From the NCBI RefSeq assembly GCF_000204055.1, contig NW_006768816.1, forward strand, positions 447,991 through 511,990: 64,000 nucleotides of DNA, in the 5' to 3' direction. How positions within the stretch are numbered: position 1 is the first letter of the stretch; every line of letters starts with the position of its first letter. Shown one piece after another: positions 25,050 to 37,950 of this stretch. The position numbers and the translations under genes were made by a program. Below the pieces are notes generated by a model. The model saw only the letters and a program-made list of their open reading frames with translations, was not told the origin of the DNA and made no database searches. Source of the DNA: Melampsora larici-populina 98AG31. Its lineage: Eukaryota; Basidiomycota; Pucciniomycetes; Pucciniales; Melampsoraceae.

Positions 25050-25290
25050 CCTTATCTTCATTGTCTGATATATAAGGATTCACCCGCAGCTTGATGGCAG
25101 GAGCTCCGGTGTGGAACGGCGGCTCTGTTTGACACTGTGTATTCTGTTGACAAGGACACTGAAAGTATTATTGCACTTATCACTGAGTTTATAGGGTTTC
25201 CCCTCAACTCAGAACGCATCCTATATGAATTATGGAACAATCATGGGATGTCTTATCTTCAAACTGCAATAGATAGAGATTCCTCTTAAA
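25050..25290 (+). pseudogene. Short conserved frame (MPYL family), broken copy B
   Basis: Homologous to the intact 80-residue frame at 38779-39021. Here the codon for cysteine in PAACWQEL is TGA, so the frame is interrupted, and the rest (RCGTAALFDTVYSVDKDTES onward) remains open to TAA. It is divergent from the secreted-protein gene on the other strand. Function unknown. Confidence 0.45.
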
Positions 25291-25299
25291 CCTCATCTG

Positions 25300-27565
25300 C
25301 TAAACAAGGGTGTCAATTGATCATCAAACTTCATGCCAAAACTCAATAACTTCTTCACAAAGGGATTTTTTTGTGAACAGCTGGTTATATGTCTGCGGCT
25401 GCTCCGGTCTCTCGTTGACTGAGTGTATCAATTTATCATCAAGCTGAAATCCAAAGCTGAAATCCACTGCTTAAAACCCAAAATTGATGATCCAAGATCT
25501 CAGGCTTCAGCTAGCTGTTGCCTTAAATTAGTTGGTAAATAAATGGCTATTGTTTTCTCTGTCAAATTTATGATTTGTTGATCAAGAATATCACACACAT
25601 TTTTTGTTTGAAGATATTGTAAATTAAAATAGTGAAAAGTAGGTGATGAGCAAGCCATAAAGTAAGAGTCATTCATGTGAAAGCCAAAGAGCTTACACTA
25701 AGAAAACTGAGTCCATGGTACGGCCCCAGGGGTACCGTCGTGCATTTGGGTACCTGTATTATATATCCATGAAGATTGTGTTTAGTGATTGTATACCCCA
25801 AACAAGTTGAACACATCCAGGCCTGGGGTTGTGGAACCAATCTGTTTCAATTTGATTTGAGTATTCAAGAATGGTTTTTGCTTTGAATGATTTCTGAGCA
25901 GGTCATTGCTGAAAGTCTTTGTGATGACCATTGATACCTACACTTAGGGCACCTTCACTTAAGCAAATTCTGGTGAGAAATCACATTCTGCAAAATTTCA
26001 AAAGTCTATTTGGTGGGGCATGTTACATTTTTGCATTAAAAAATTTACAAAATGTGATTTCTGGTCAGAAATTCCTTCAGTGAACGTGCCCTTATCCTTA
26101 TAACATGGCTTAGAAACTGAAGCAAGAACTTCATTTGTGTTCTTTTTAACAAAAATTACATTTTATCAAGTCATTTTTGAAAAAAGGATTACCCCTATTT
26201 CTTATGCTTTTCAGAATAGTTTCTGAAGTTCAATTGGTTGGCCTCTTTATGTGCATGGTTGTAACATTTACTTGTTTCAGATTCAGAATCTCTTACATTT
26301 TGCAAGTTGAAAGTAAAGACAACCTCAAACAAAGTTGATATCTGAACTTTTACAAAACTAATCGATTAAGATTCATACTTGGAGGTATTTCAAGCCGTTT
26401 AGTTATACATGATCTGCTCAAGATGATGGGTCTTGATGAATTCTGTTATGTTTTTTGTAGATATTTCTCAGCAGATCATCCAAAATAGATAAAGATGAGT
26501 GAGATATAATTGATGTAAAACCTGAATCCCACCTTTTCTGTTTTCATATTGGCAACTTCATCAAGTTTCCTGGGGTGATGCACTAGAACAAGATTTGTGA
26601 AGTTTAAAGTGTTAAATATTTGTCTACTTATGATGATTTATTGAAGTGATGATGAAAATTGATTGTAAGCTTGAGTGCTGTTGGATTGTTGAAGTGATGA
26701 TCAGGTGAAACAGTGAAATGTCAACCATGGTACTTGCAAAAATCACAAGATGACTAAACTCAAAAGTACTGGGCCAAGTTCCCCAAAAAGGATAAACTAA
26801 CATCAAGTCTAAAACAACAACCCCCTATGGGGTGGCCAGCAGTTTGTCCAAAATGTGACTCCTAAGTAGCCAAATGATATAAAATGAAATACATCTTGTA
26901 AAGGAACTACAAAGATCTGGCAAACTAAAATTAACATGACACCAAGACATGACGATTCAAAACAAAGAGATTAGCTACTAACAAAGATAATGATAAGATT
27001 TTTGATGTCTCTAAAAGACTTTTGGGTGACTATAAAAAAGAACCTCAACAGATGACCAGAAAAGGATTTTCTAACCAAAAGAAAGGGAGGGCTTTATAAA
27101 TACATAACTAATGACAATGATAACTCAGAGGAATGGTTTTACAAAAGTGATGATGAAGAATGAACAGTAAAGAAAAAATGGTAAAACAGTGGTCAACAGT
27201 TATGACATCAATTACCATGAAAGAAACATAAACCCAACCTAATTATTACAAGTGTCTAATTATCCGTGACATACCAATCAGTGAATAATAAGTGACCTAT
27301 GCAAAACTATTGACCCGGTATGTAAAGAACTGTCACAAAATCTAAATTAGTTGTATAGCCAATTTGAGAATGAATGTTTTTTTCAGAAAGTACTAAATCT
27401 AGCCCAGTGCTTGCAATGCAACTCTGACCACTCAGAATGGATCTTGCTTTATCTCTATCTGACAAGATCCAATTTTCATCACACATGGCTTGAAATTCAG
27501 GGTGGTCACTTCAAATTTTATTGATTTCAGGACATGACCACCTGCTGCTCTCTTTGTAAATTTTT
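25300..27565. repeat. Left arm of a 2-kb inverted duplication
   Basis: This matches 35828-37980 in reverse complement over nearly its whole length, with scattered point differences and small indels, so the transporter at 32387-34757 lies between inverted arms. No gene was recognised inside. The arm contains a MITE (25947-26091) that the right arm lacks. Confidence 0.8.
25947..26091. mobile_element. Tourist-like MITE, copy 2, with an empty site elsewhere in the window
   Basis: A 145-bp sister of 21876-22020 with tips GGGCACCTTCACTT and AGTGAACGTGCCC and a TTA duplication (25944-25946 and 26092-26094). The inverted duplicate has a single TTA at 37304-37306 and no element, with matching flanks on both sides. 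Confidence 0.85.
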
Positions 27566-28379
27566 TACACTTGAGTGACTTTGTCATAGACGTGTTAAAG
27601 GTTTTAAGTAGCTTCCCAATTGTACTGGTGCGGGCATGCCCGCATGGTCTCTAGTACATCTGAAGCTCATAACCAACAATTGATTTTGAGCTATCACCCA
27701 CCCGGCAAATACAAGTAGATACAATAGATTGGAGGTAAGCAACAGACAAGGGAGAGTTCTCACTATCTGAAGAATTCTCTGTAGAATGATTTTTGCAAAC
27801 CTCCTCAGCAATCAGGTCTTGTGGTAGGAAGAGTTCAACAAAGAACAATCCTGATAGGCAGAGACCTACCTCCTGCTATAAATCTTCTTTCACCTGGAAA
27901 TAAACTAGGAAAGGGAAGGGTGATCATTGGTACAATGAACATGATGTTATACAATTGAATGCATACATCAGGTAACTTTGTTCACTTTGACAAAATTGTC
28001 TCAAGAATTGATTACATATACCACCATAGCTACTCAGGCAATGATCCTGAAGGCCTTTGTCAGTAACAGACAAGGTATTACATGACATTTAGTTGAGGGG
28101 GTTACACCAACATTTTGAATCAGTGTATGTAGTCAATTTTTGGAATACTTTTGAAACATTACAGCATCTTTTGTACAGGATCTCTGAGTAAGTTGTCTTG
28201 TACCTTGCGCTTCCTCCCTACAGTTCCGCCAACCAACCATTTTTGTAGTATCACTAATGTACAGTGAACAAGCTTCAAAGTGTAACATGTCACATTTAAC
28301 TTGCCCCAATATGTATATATAATTGGTCAAGTCAATAATCCCTCCTATGTAATAATATGAGTCATTCGATTACACGCGG

Positions 28380-29071
28380 TCAGACATCTATGTGCAAAAC
28401 GTCACAAACAGGTTTATGCACAAAAACTACTAACGTTATGAACAAAGTCACTGCTTCGATTAGTCTGGTCTCCTTATTGAATGAGACAGCAACATCATAT
28501 CCAGCGGCTTTCCAATTGATATAATGCAGATGTCCTCTGCTGTGCAATTCCTCTACGTTGAGAAAATGATTTCAGACCACTACTCATTTTGGTGATATTG
28601 TAAGTATCTATGCTAGGCTTACGCGATGGCATGGGAGCTCTGGTTTTGTATCCGCCGCTGCATGCCGCCACCATAAAATCTATTCAATGAGTATTGATGT
28701 TCCATAAATGCAATATCATCTATGCTAAATCAGGTTTTGAAAAACAAAACAAAACATTTTGTTTGAAATTCTAGAAAAGCTTGCCTGTCCGAGACATTGA
28801 TCTGCCATTGCATGCGATAGTTGCATGTGGAGAAACGTTATTGGTGATATCTTCGGAATTACGTGACACATTACTAATGACAACGTCTGCGAATTTGTCA
28901 CAGGCAACACGAGCTGCTGTGTGCCAGTCTGCAAGGGTCCAAAAGATGTAAGTTGCTAGACCACATGGTATATTCAATTTCATCTCAAGACTTACCTGTA
29001 GCCAAGTGTGCATTCATCAATGCAAAAGCCATTGATAGCTGGATTAAAGTCCATAACAAGTTCTTCATCAT
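28380..29071 (-). CDS. Small secreted protein, paralogue C (candidate effector)
   Basis: Same architecture as the other copies. Exons are 29071-28996, 28928-28785, 28679-28623 and 28552-28380 (76, 144, 57 and 173 nt; 149 residues), with introns of 67, 105 and 70 nt and a GC-AG second intron. The signal-peptide exon and the four cysteines (VACD, IACNG, AACSG, KPVCD) are kept, and the frame is open throughout. It is close to paralogue A (8 differences in the 144-nt exon 2 by hand count) and far from B. A TATA box lies at 29181-29188. No family was recognised; no transmembrane or catalytic motif is evident apart from the hydrophobic C-terminal stretch. Confidence 0.6.
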
Positions 29072-29180
29072 ATTGAGTAGAGCACAAGCCAAGTTTTATT
29101 GTGATAATATGGAAGTTATCAAGTGAAATCCACATTCAACACAAGTGATCTTGATCCTACTTTTGTGGAAGGAGTGGAGC

Positions 29181-29188
29181 CTTTTATA
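29181..29188 (-). promoter_or_regulatory. TATA box of secreted-protein gene C
   Basis: TATAAAAG on the minus strand, 110-117 bp upstream of the ATG, at the same place as in copies A and B. Confidence 0.5.
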
Positions 29189-29724
29189 TTGTGGTCTGAG
29201 ATCAAGAATTGCACCTCTTGAGACCTTGCTTTGCAGGCTTCTCTTTTAAGGTTTTCATTTTTTCTGGATGCACTGCCTGGAAAATCATACAGAATATGCA
29301 TTCTTGTATGACCAATAGTCCCTCTAAATTAACAGGGTGCTACCCAAAAATTAACCAAGTCAAAAGAAGTTCCATTTGAATTATGAACAGATTAAGATTT
29401 GTTTTCACTTCAGATTCTTATAGATGAAGATTGCACAGAAACATCACCCGGTGAACACGTAGCTGACTTTATCTTCAAACAAAACTTCACTTTGATAATC
29501 AATTCACAAAGTTTCATATCTCCGTGAGAAGGTCATTGGCTGTTCTGTACTTGGCCTACTCAGTAGGCTTGGGATGCATCATCTAGAAAATCCTAGTTGC
29601 CACTTGCCGGCTGTGTCTCTCAACAATAGCGCTCATCATTTTTTCCTTGTTGAGTTTACAGGGTCTGCTCCCAAGTTGGAACACACCATTTACGTAAATT
29701 ATGTGAGTAATATATTATGCCTTA

Positions 29725-29960
29725 TCTTCATTGTCTGATAGATAAGGATTCACCCGCAGCTTGATGGCAGGAGCTCTGGTGTGGAACGGCGGCTCTGTTT
29801 GACACTGTGTATTCTGTTGACAAGGACACTGAAAGTTTTATTGCACTTATCACTGAGCTTATAGGGTTTCCCCTCAACTCAGAACGCATCCTATATGAAT
29901 TATGGAACAATCATGGCATGCTTTATCTTCAAACTGTGATAGAAAGATTCCTCTTAAACC
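29725..29960 (+). pseudogene. Short conserved frame (MPYL family), broken copy C
   Basis: Homologue of the frame at 38779-39021. Like copy B it has TGA in place of the cysteine codon of PAACWQEL. The remaining frame is largely open. Confidence 0.4.
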
Positions 29961-30429
29961 TCATCTGCTAAAAAAACAGTGTCAATTGATCATCAAACTT
30001 CATGCCAAAACTCAATAACTTCTTCACAAAGGGATTGTTTTGTGAACAGCTGGTTATATGTCTGCAGCTGCTCCGCTCTCTTGTTGAACAAGTGTATCAA
30101 TTTATCATCAAGCTGAATTCTATTGCTTGAAAACCAAAATCAATGATCCAAGATCTCAGCTGACTCTTGCCTTGAATCAGTTGGTAAATAGATGACTATC
30201 ATTTTCTCTGTTGAATTTATGATTTGTTGATCAAGAAGATCACATATATTCTCTGTTTGGTGAAGATATTGTAAATCAAAATAGTGAAAAGTAGGTGATG
30301 AGCCAGACGCGAAGTAGGAGTCATCTATGTGAAAGCCACAGAGCTCATGCTAAGAAAACTGAGCCTATGGTGCAGGGGTACTGTTGTGCCTTTGGTTACC
30401 CGTAGTATAATTCCATGAGGATTGTGTGA

Positions 30430-31575
30430 TGAGAGGCCTCCATGATCCAAAGCCTGACACACTCGGAGAAGATTAATTTGATGTTCACTGATGGCATAGA
30501 CTTGTTGTGGTCCAAAATGGAAAAGCACCGGCGAGGGCAAGGCATGTATGCAGATGATGATTCTGATGAGAGTGACTGGGGTAAGGTGCCACGAAGGAGA
30601 GGCCCAAATGAGGAAGGCAAGGATACAAGTAATGGGATGGACAGACCTCCACAGGTTGGCAAGGGCAAGGCCCCTTTGACTGCACAAAGGTACTTGCGCC
30701 ACAAATTGGTATGACTTGGTCACAATCAAGCTGATTATTTTGGTCACATTATGATTTCATTGAGGCCCTAAATTTCTTGTTCAGTTTTGCGCATCAGAAT
30801 TGGGGAGGGACGGTGAGACAATGAGGACAACCAAAGCCCCAGCTAAGAAAGAGTAAGTTTCAACTCTCCTTAGATTTGCCTGATATATCACATCTTGGCT
30901 TACAAGCTGCTGTTATAGCAAATTCAAGTGCGCCGGCCAAGAAAGCTCCCGCTAAGAAAGCAGAAGCTACTAGCATGACCAAGAGGATGTAATACTAAAG
31001 CAAACGGGAATGGAACACAACTACTTTGTTGCACCGCGGGAATCATCAAGTTCAAACCCCGATTGAGCAGAATTGTGGTGTCCGAGTCCGCAATTGAGAC
31101 AAGTTGCGGATCTAGTTCACATTATGTTCACAATACGTTCACAAGTTTCCCTCGGGTTTTTCTGATAACCCTTTGTCATGAGACATACAAAGGCCCCTTT
31201 CAGACCGACAAGTGTCTTTCATAGTACATTCCCTGTCCTCGCTATTTACACTTGCCATAGACATGCCTTCAAGAATGTTTGGCAAATCCAGATTTGATGA
31301 CTGTGGCATCCTTAAATCCAATGGAGTCAGGATGGCAAAGGAGCGTGACCCGTCCTTGGCCCGTCAGCCCACGTGATTACAGCTCGAGAGCAACTTGTGA
31401 ACGTATTGTGAACGTAATGTGAACTAGATCCGTGATTGAGACAAGTTGCGGACTCGGATACCGCAATTCTGCTCAATCGGGTTTTGAACTCAATAATTCC
31501 CATGGTGTCATTCTCACAAACACAGACACAAACACAAGGAAGAATTATGACTGCTAGGTGAGTACTTATCAATTC
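30430..31575 (+). pseudogene. Old inverted fragment of the MRE11 3' end
   Basis: Degenerate, intron-containing match to the 3' exons of the MRE11 gene at 60024-63419. It contains the acidic segment ADDDSDESDWGKVPRRRG, then the [17 protein letters not shown] exon and the [13 protein letters not shown] exon (around 30920). Frames are broken and a foldback element (31028-31510) is inserted in the exon encoding the [11 protein letters not shown] region, whose remainder (CTCACAAACACAGACACAAA) resumes at 31512. It starts abruptly at about 30427 next to block C and lacks the nuclease domain. Confidence 0.8.
31028..31510. mobile_element. Foldback element inside the MRE11 fragment
   Basis: About 120 bp at each end are inverted copies (shared blocks include CCGATTGAGCAGAATTG, GATCTAGTTCACATTA and GTTCACAATACGTTCACAAG). 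The centre is unrelated and non-coding. It interrupts sequence that is continuous in the intact MRE11 gene, so it is an insertion. The target duplication is unclear because the junction bases have changed. Confidence 0.75.
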
Positions 31576-32386
31576 AAAAATTGGTGCTAGCATACACGGA
31601 TTTTTGAAACAAACATATTGAAAAGATGCACAATCAATCTGATTTGACATCTCTGAAATCGATGAAAACATGAGACTCAGGATTGATTGGACTCATCAAG
31701 AGTATACATAGAGTCTTAGATTTATGAGTAACTGGAATGATGTCACATCATTGCAATCCTTGTTGAGTTCATGTTTCCAAACTTTGAGATTTCTGGTTTT
31801 GGAATCTACAGGGTCTTGCCTTCTCCAACTATAAGGAGATATTATCACAAAAAATTCTTGATGTATCTTTAGTTTGAACATCACTTCTAAACCTCACTGA
31901 CGTCGTCCTAAACAAATTCAAAACCCTCGAAATCTGAGACTGAAGTTCTGTTAGTACCTATCCCTTTCTATAAATCATCATTTAAAATCTAATCCAATAG
32001 TTATTAATAACCACTTCATTGATGAACAAAATAAAAATTTCAAATAAATTTCTTCAAGAGTTTATAATATACATCAAAACGCAACATAGTCAATAATTTT
32101 TTTTGTTCATCTTTTATTAAAATTAATTAAATTCAATCAGTAAAAAAACATCAAAAGTAAAAAAAAGCAAAAAGCAAACCTAAAAGAAGAACAATCAAAC
32201 ATAATCAAAAACAAAACAAAAGGAAATAAAAGGAAAGCAATGCATTTTTTACGAAGTACATTCAGGAAGTATAAATTCGAAGAAAAAAAAGTTACAAACT
32301 ACAATCACGATCACCACCATCATCACCGCCACCGCCATTTTTCTGTTTAAAACCTTACTACAATCTTAAAAATCATCTTTTATTCT
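31576..32386. other. AT-rich 3' flank of transporter 2
   Basis: Strongly A-rich sequence with no supported gene; the last few hundred bases are the probable 3' untranslated region and terminator zone of the minus-strand transporter. Confidence 0.5.
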
Positions 32387-34757
32387 TCAATCAGAAGTTC
32401 TTTCATACCCATGCGTACTTTTACCAAGATTAGGTAAAAAGAATCCCAAAATCCCACCTTGAGCCTCATTCTCTTCTTCACCTATTGGTAAACTAGTTAA
32501 ATCAGGTGGTTCTAATGCTCTTTGAATTGAAGATCTTTCTGAATTTACTAATGATTGATTTTCAGTATCTTCTAATCCGACATCTCCAAATAATTCATCC
32601 ATTTCTTCTAAGGGTACTCCACACGTTTCAGGATAAGCAAAATAAACTTTTTGTTAAAAGAAATCCACATCACCCCCACCAAAAAATAACAATTAGTAAT
32701 TAAGTTTCCAATAAGAAAGAAAAAGAATGAGATTTTCACATACCTAGAAGAAAACTACAAACACAAAAGAATGCATGCATAGGATAGAGTCTCCAACGAA
32801 TTACATCTTGTAAAACAGGTGTAACTTCACCAACTAAATAATTAAAAAACCAATTAGTTGCAGTACTGATCGAAACACCTTTAACTCTAAAAGGTAATGG
32901 AATAATTTCAGGTGGATATAACCAAGGAATTGGACCCCATGAATATCCAAAAAATCTAATGTTCAAAGTCATTAATATCAGATTTTTCTATCTCATTTTG
33001 AAAGATAGGTTCTTAAGGTCACTTACGCATTGTAAATCATTACACAGATCACTACACAAGATGGCGTGTAAGATGTATCGATATAAAGGAACCAGCCGAT
33101 CAGTGTTAATGAGAAAGCCATCACAAGGGCTCCTGATAATAAGATGAACCGTCGTCCCCATCGGTCGACCAAGTACCATCTATGTGATTCAGTCCTCAAT
33201 CTCATCAGTCATGTTAATTTGTTGCAATTAAGCAAGAGATGTCGAAAGGACAAACGTAGGTAGTGTACTAAGAATGTAGACTATTCCATTGATACCGGTC
33301 ATCAAGATTGCATCTCTTCCAATCCATCCAGCTGACTCAAAGACGAGTGGAGCGTCTTTTAGATATATCGAAAATGGAGGGAGTTCATAAGCGTTGACAA
33401 CAGTCAATGTCAGTTTGTACAGAACTCACAATATGAGATTACGTTAATTCCGTTCTAAAAGATGATCAAGATCCATCGAAATCAGTTCAAATCAATCAAA
33501 TGAATAGAAGGATTGTAAAGATATGTAACATACCAATTGAGCAAAGGCTTGCGCAGACATAGCCAATAAAACTCTACCCCGATATTTTTTCCACATAGCA
33601 AGATAAGACCGATCAGGGCTCAAACGATCATCCAAAACCGCTTCTTTAATTTCAATATATTCTTGTCTTGCTTTTTCACTCTTAGGATTCCCACCATGTA
33701 AATCAACTAAAACTCTCATCCCTGCTATATCTTGATCTGTATCTAATAACCATCTTGGACTTTCTGGTATGATTAATGATCCGATGGCTAGAATGAGTCC
33801 GATTGCACATTGAAATAGTAATGGAAATCGCCATGACCAATCTGATTCTATGTATGATGCAAAATAATCTAACCATACTGATGATGCGTATCCACAGATG
33901 TTACCGGTGAACTCGATACATGCTAATTGACCTCGCTGTTTTGATAGTGGATGATTAAAAAGAAAAAGTAAGTCGATTTTCTGAGCTAAGCAGGATACCA
34001 AAAAAATGCCAAGTGAAAGAGACAAACGTGTTCTGCAGGTGAAATTTCAGATTGATAGATAGGTACGATTGTTCTAAACAAAAAGAAACGATTAAGATCT
34101 ATTCTCCAAAGCATACTAACTGAATAGGTTCTGTATGTTGGTAATCAGAACTTACGAAAGGAATCCAACACCAAACCCGGAAATGATTCTACCAAAGACC
34201 ATACTGGAAAACCCAGCCGAAAAAGCTTGAATAGCACCACCAATAGTAAAAATCACAGCTCCGATAAAAAGAGTTCTTCTTCTACCGAATATATCACCAG
34301 CTTTTCCTGAAATGATTGAAGTAACTGTACTCAAAGGTAAAAAAAGAAAAGTAAAGTGAGTTTTAGTTTGAGAAGGTCAAAAGCACAGATGTGATGAAAG
34401 GTAGAATACTAAACTGAAAGCTCCAATTTCGAGAATCGCTACCATTGTTCCGATTTCATATCGAGTTGGCTGATGAAAGAAAGCCTTAAAATAAGGTCCA
34501 GTGATGATACCGGACATGACACCTATAAAACAAAAAAAGGATTACAAGATTAGTAAACTATTAATGAATTGGAAGATGAAAGACTTTACCCTGATCATAT
34601 CCGAACTGATAATATAAAAAAAGAATACGAGGTATGATAAACGTTCAAGTTTAATGATTCAACGTTAAAGTATTGTACTAACCAGAAAGACACCCAAACT
34701 GGCAAAAGTTGATATACTATAAAGTAAAGCAGGTCCTACTAATTTCAGTTTGATCAT
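32387..34757 (-). CDS. MFS sugar transporter (SP family), paralogue 2
   Basis: Close paralogue of the gene at 17240-19674, in convergent orientation. The start is ATG at 34757 (MIKLKLVGPALLYSISTFAS). The same motifs appear in order: FGYDQGVMSG, GRRRTLFIGAVIFTIGGAIQ, VPIYQSEISPAEH, PESPRWLLDTDQDIAGMRV, AQLNGINVISY, APLVFESAGWIGRDAI, VDRWGRRFILLSG, GPIPWLYPPEIIPLPFRVKG and PETCGVPLEEMDELFGDVG, then a shorter hydrophilic tail to a stop at 32387. Intron positions match those of the first gene, with one additional intron splitting FGYDQG from VMSG (about 34526-34587). No stop or frameshift was seen in the exons. It is flanked by the inverted 2-kb arms, so it sits inside a rearranged segment. Confidence 0.9.
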
Positions 34758-35827
34758 CTTGAATGAGAATTGGTTGGTTATTGAATTGCAGATTGATAGG
34801 TTATCATGAGAGATAGTTTGATTAGTTTGATGGTTTGGATAGGATTGAGAAGTAAGTAAGTTGGTTGGTTTGTTGAGCTTGGTCACTGGTCACTGATATC
34901 GATGTAAATCTGGTGGTAGTAGTTGTAGCACTTTACTCGGGTAATTCAAGTTTGAAATTTAACCTGTCACTTGTTGTCAGTCGAATCGTCGATACAGGGT
35001 GTTTTCATATTAAACTTCAATATGTACTTACCTCGCTCATACTTAACTACGTACTACACGCACACAGCCCATTTGAAAAAAGTGTTTTGACAAGTTTTGG
35101 ATTCTCTGTATTCTCAAATTCCGCAGAGAAACAAAACTCAATCAAAACAAAACCGGATTTTGCACCATGATGTGCTTTTCAAAAAAAGGAAAATATGTTT
35201 GTACAGCACTATTAGCGCGGTGCCCACAGACACACTTGACCGCCCGGATTTAATCTGTATTGATCTCCATCCGACAAGGTTCAATGTCTATTGAAAGTGG
35301 CTTGACATCCCGGAATCCGGGTGGTGATCACTTGAAATTTCATTGATTTTACGTTGTGACCGCCCACTCTTATATTTTTGTTTATTTGACAACATCCATA
35401 ATTTGCCAAAGTCCTGAGGTGACGGCATGTTGAGCGCAATCAATGGACTGGTCTCTTGTATGAGTCCACCACATAACCATCTTTCCATCATTAGCTCATA
35501 AACTATGCACCACTGCATATGGGATCATAAGCCATTCATCATTGAGGCTGGGTGGGTGCATCTCCTTTATCTCTTGTCATCAAGATTTGAGTAATTTTCT
35601 GATCCTTGCTCTTTCAAAGCTGACCCTTTTCCTGGGTCTTGTTTTGTTCTTGCTCATGACTCACAATCCTACTATTTGTCTGTAATTTCTAGTGGTGGCT
35701 CATGATTGACATGCACAAGTAGCTTGCCTGATCTTGACTAAAAGATCAAGACTTACCTGACTAACACATTGCTTCCCTGGTGGGAAAATCTGTGAAGCCT
35801 CTCATGTACTTATACATGATCTCAAAT
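34758..35827. other. 5' region of transporter 2 and spacer
   Basis: No gene recognised. Repeats of TTGGTT/GATTAG type lie directly upstream of the ATG. A segment at about 35300-35370 is a diverged inverted match to 35841-35905, which may be the ends of another small element; its tips are not clear. Confidence 0.4.
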
Positions 35828-37870
35828 TTACAAAGAGAGCAGCAGGTGGTCATGTCCTGAAATCAATAAAATTTGAAGTGACCACCCTGAATTTCAAGCC
35901 ATGTGTGATGAAAATTGGATCTTGTCAGATAGAGATAAAGGAAGATCCATTCTGGGGGCAGATTTGCATTGCAAGCACTGGGCTAGATTTAGTACTTTCT
36001 GAAAAAAACATTCATTCTCAAATTGGCTATACAACTAATTTAGATTTTGTGACAGTTCTTTACATACCTGGTCAATAGTTTTGCATAGGTCACTTATTAT
36101 TCACTGATTGGTATGTCACAAATAATTAGACACTTGTAATAATTAGGTTGGGTTTATGTTTCTTTCATGTTAATTGATGTCATAACTGTTGACAACTGTT
36201 TTACCATTTTTTTCCTTACTGTTCATTATTCATCATCACTTTTGTAAAACCATTCCTCTGAATTATCATTGTCATTGGTTATATATTTATAAAGCCCACC
36301 CTTTCTTTTGGTTAGAAAATCCTTCTCTGGTCATCTGTTGAGGTTCTTTTTTATAGTCACCCAAAAGTCTTTTAGAGACATCAAAAATCTTATCATTATC
36401 TTTGTTAGTGGCTAATCTCTTTGTTTTGAGAAGTTATTTCTTAGTGTCATGTTAATTTTAGTTTGCCAGATCTTTGAAGTTGCTTTACAAGATGTATTTC
36501 ATTCTATATTATTTTGCTACTTAGGAGTCACATTTTGGACAAACTGCTGGCCACCCCATAGGGGGTTGTTGTTTTAGACTTGATGTTAGTTTATCCTGTT
36601 GGGAAACTTGGCCCAGTACTTTTGGGTATATTTCTTGCAATTTTTGTAAGGACCATGGTTGACATTTCACTGTTTTACCTGGTCATCACTTCAACAATCC
36701 AACAGCACTCAAGCTTACAATCAATTTTCATCGTCACTTCAATAAATCATCATAAGTAGACAAATATTTAACACTTTAACCTTCACAAATCTTGTTCTAG
36801 CGCATCACCCCAGCAAACTTGATGAAGTTGCCAATATGAAAACAGAAAAGGTGGGATTCAGGTTTTACATCAATTATATCTTACTCATCTTTATCTATTT
36901 TGGATGATCTGCTGAGAAATATCTACAAAAAACAGAACAGAATTCATCAAGATCCATCATCTTGAGCAGATCATGTATAACTAAACGGCTTGAAATACCT
37001 CCAAGTAAAATACTTCCAAGTATGAATCTTAATCAATTAGTTTTGTAAAAGTTCAGATATCAACTTTGTTTGAGGTTGTCTTTACTTTCAATTTGAAAAA
37101 TGTAAGAGATTCTGAATCTGAAAAAAGTAAATGTAACAACCATGCACATAAAGAGGCCAACCAATTGAACTTCAGAAACTATTCTGAAAAGCATAAGAAA
37201 TAGGGGTAATCCTTTTTTCAAAAATGACTTGATAAAATGTAATTTTCATTAAAAAGAACACAAATGAAGTTCTTGCATCAGTTTCTAAGCCTTGTTATAA
37301 GGATAAGTGTAGGTTGTCAATGGTCATCACAAAGAATTTCAGCAATGACCTGTTCAGAAATCATTCAAAGCAAAAACCATGCTTGAATACTCAAATCAAA
37401 TTGAAACAGATTGGTTCCTCAACCCCAGGCCTGGATGTGTTCAACTTGTTTGGGGTATACAATCACTAAACACAATCCTCATGGAATTATAATACGGGGG
37501 CCCAAAGGCACAACGGTACCCCTGTACCATAGGCTCAGTTTTCTTAGTGTGAGCTCTTTGAATTTCACATGAATGGCTCCTACTTTACGGCTTGCTCATC
37601 ACCTACTTTTCACTATTTTAATTTACAATATCTTCAAACAAAAAAAGGTGTGTGATATTCTTGATCAACAAATCATAAATTCAACAGAGAAAACAATAGT
37701 CTTTTATTTACCAACTGATTCAAGGCAACAGTTAGCTGAAGCCTGAGATCTTGGATCATCAATTTTGGGTTTCAAGCGGTGGGTTTCAGCTTTGGATCTC
37801 AGCTTGATGATAAATTGATACACTCATTCAACAAGAGAGCAAAGCAGACGCAGACATATAACCAGCCGTT
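35828..37870. repeat. Right arm of the 2-kb inverted duplication
   Basis: Reverse-complement match of the 25.3-27.56 kb arm; similarity continues into the start of the young duplication to about 37980. It has a single TTA (37304-37306) where the left arm carries a MITE. Confidence 0.8.
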
Positions 37871-37950
37871 CACAAAACAATCCCTTTGTGAAGAAGTTAT
37901 TGAGTTTTGGAATTCAGTTTGATGATACATTGACACCCTTGTTTAGCATA

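Larger units (their letters stand above)
22900..25560 (-). repeat. Diverged repeat block B
   Basis: About 2.65 kb repeated in the same orientation at 27545-30250 (block C) with mostly point differences, and found inverted within 37560-41215 and its right-hand duplicate. Each block carries one copy of the secreted-protein gene, its TATA region and a divergent short conserved frame. Further minus-strand frames downstream of the gene (23463-23660 and about 22940-23140) are also open in block C, but I could not decide whether they are exons or 3' untranslated sequence. Confidence 0.8.
27545..30250 (-). repeat. Diverged repeat block C
   Basis: Second direct copy of block B. It contains a secreted-protein gene (28380-29071), the TATA region and a broken MPYL frame. 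A frame at 27811-27584 with a long hydrophobic run (LPCLLLTSNLLYLLVFAGWV) is also open in block B over its last 65 or so codons, but its start differs and it is not called. The block ends near 30427, where an inverted MRE11 fragment begins. Confidence 0.75.
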
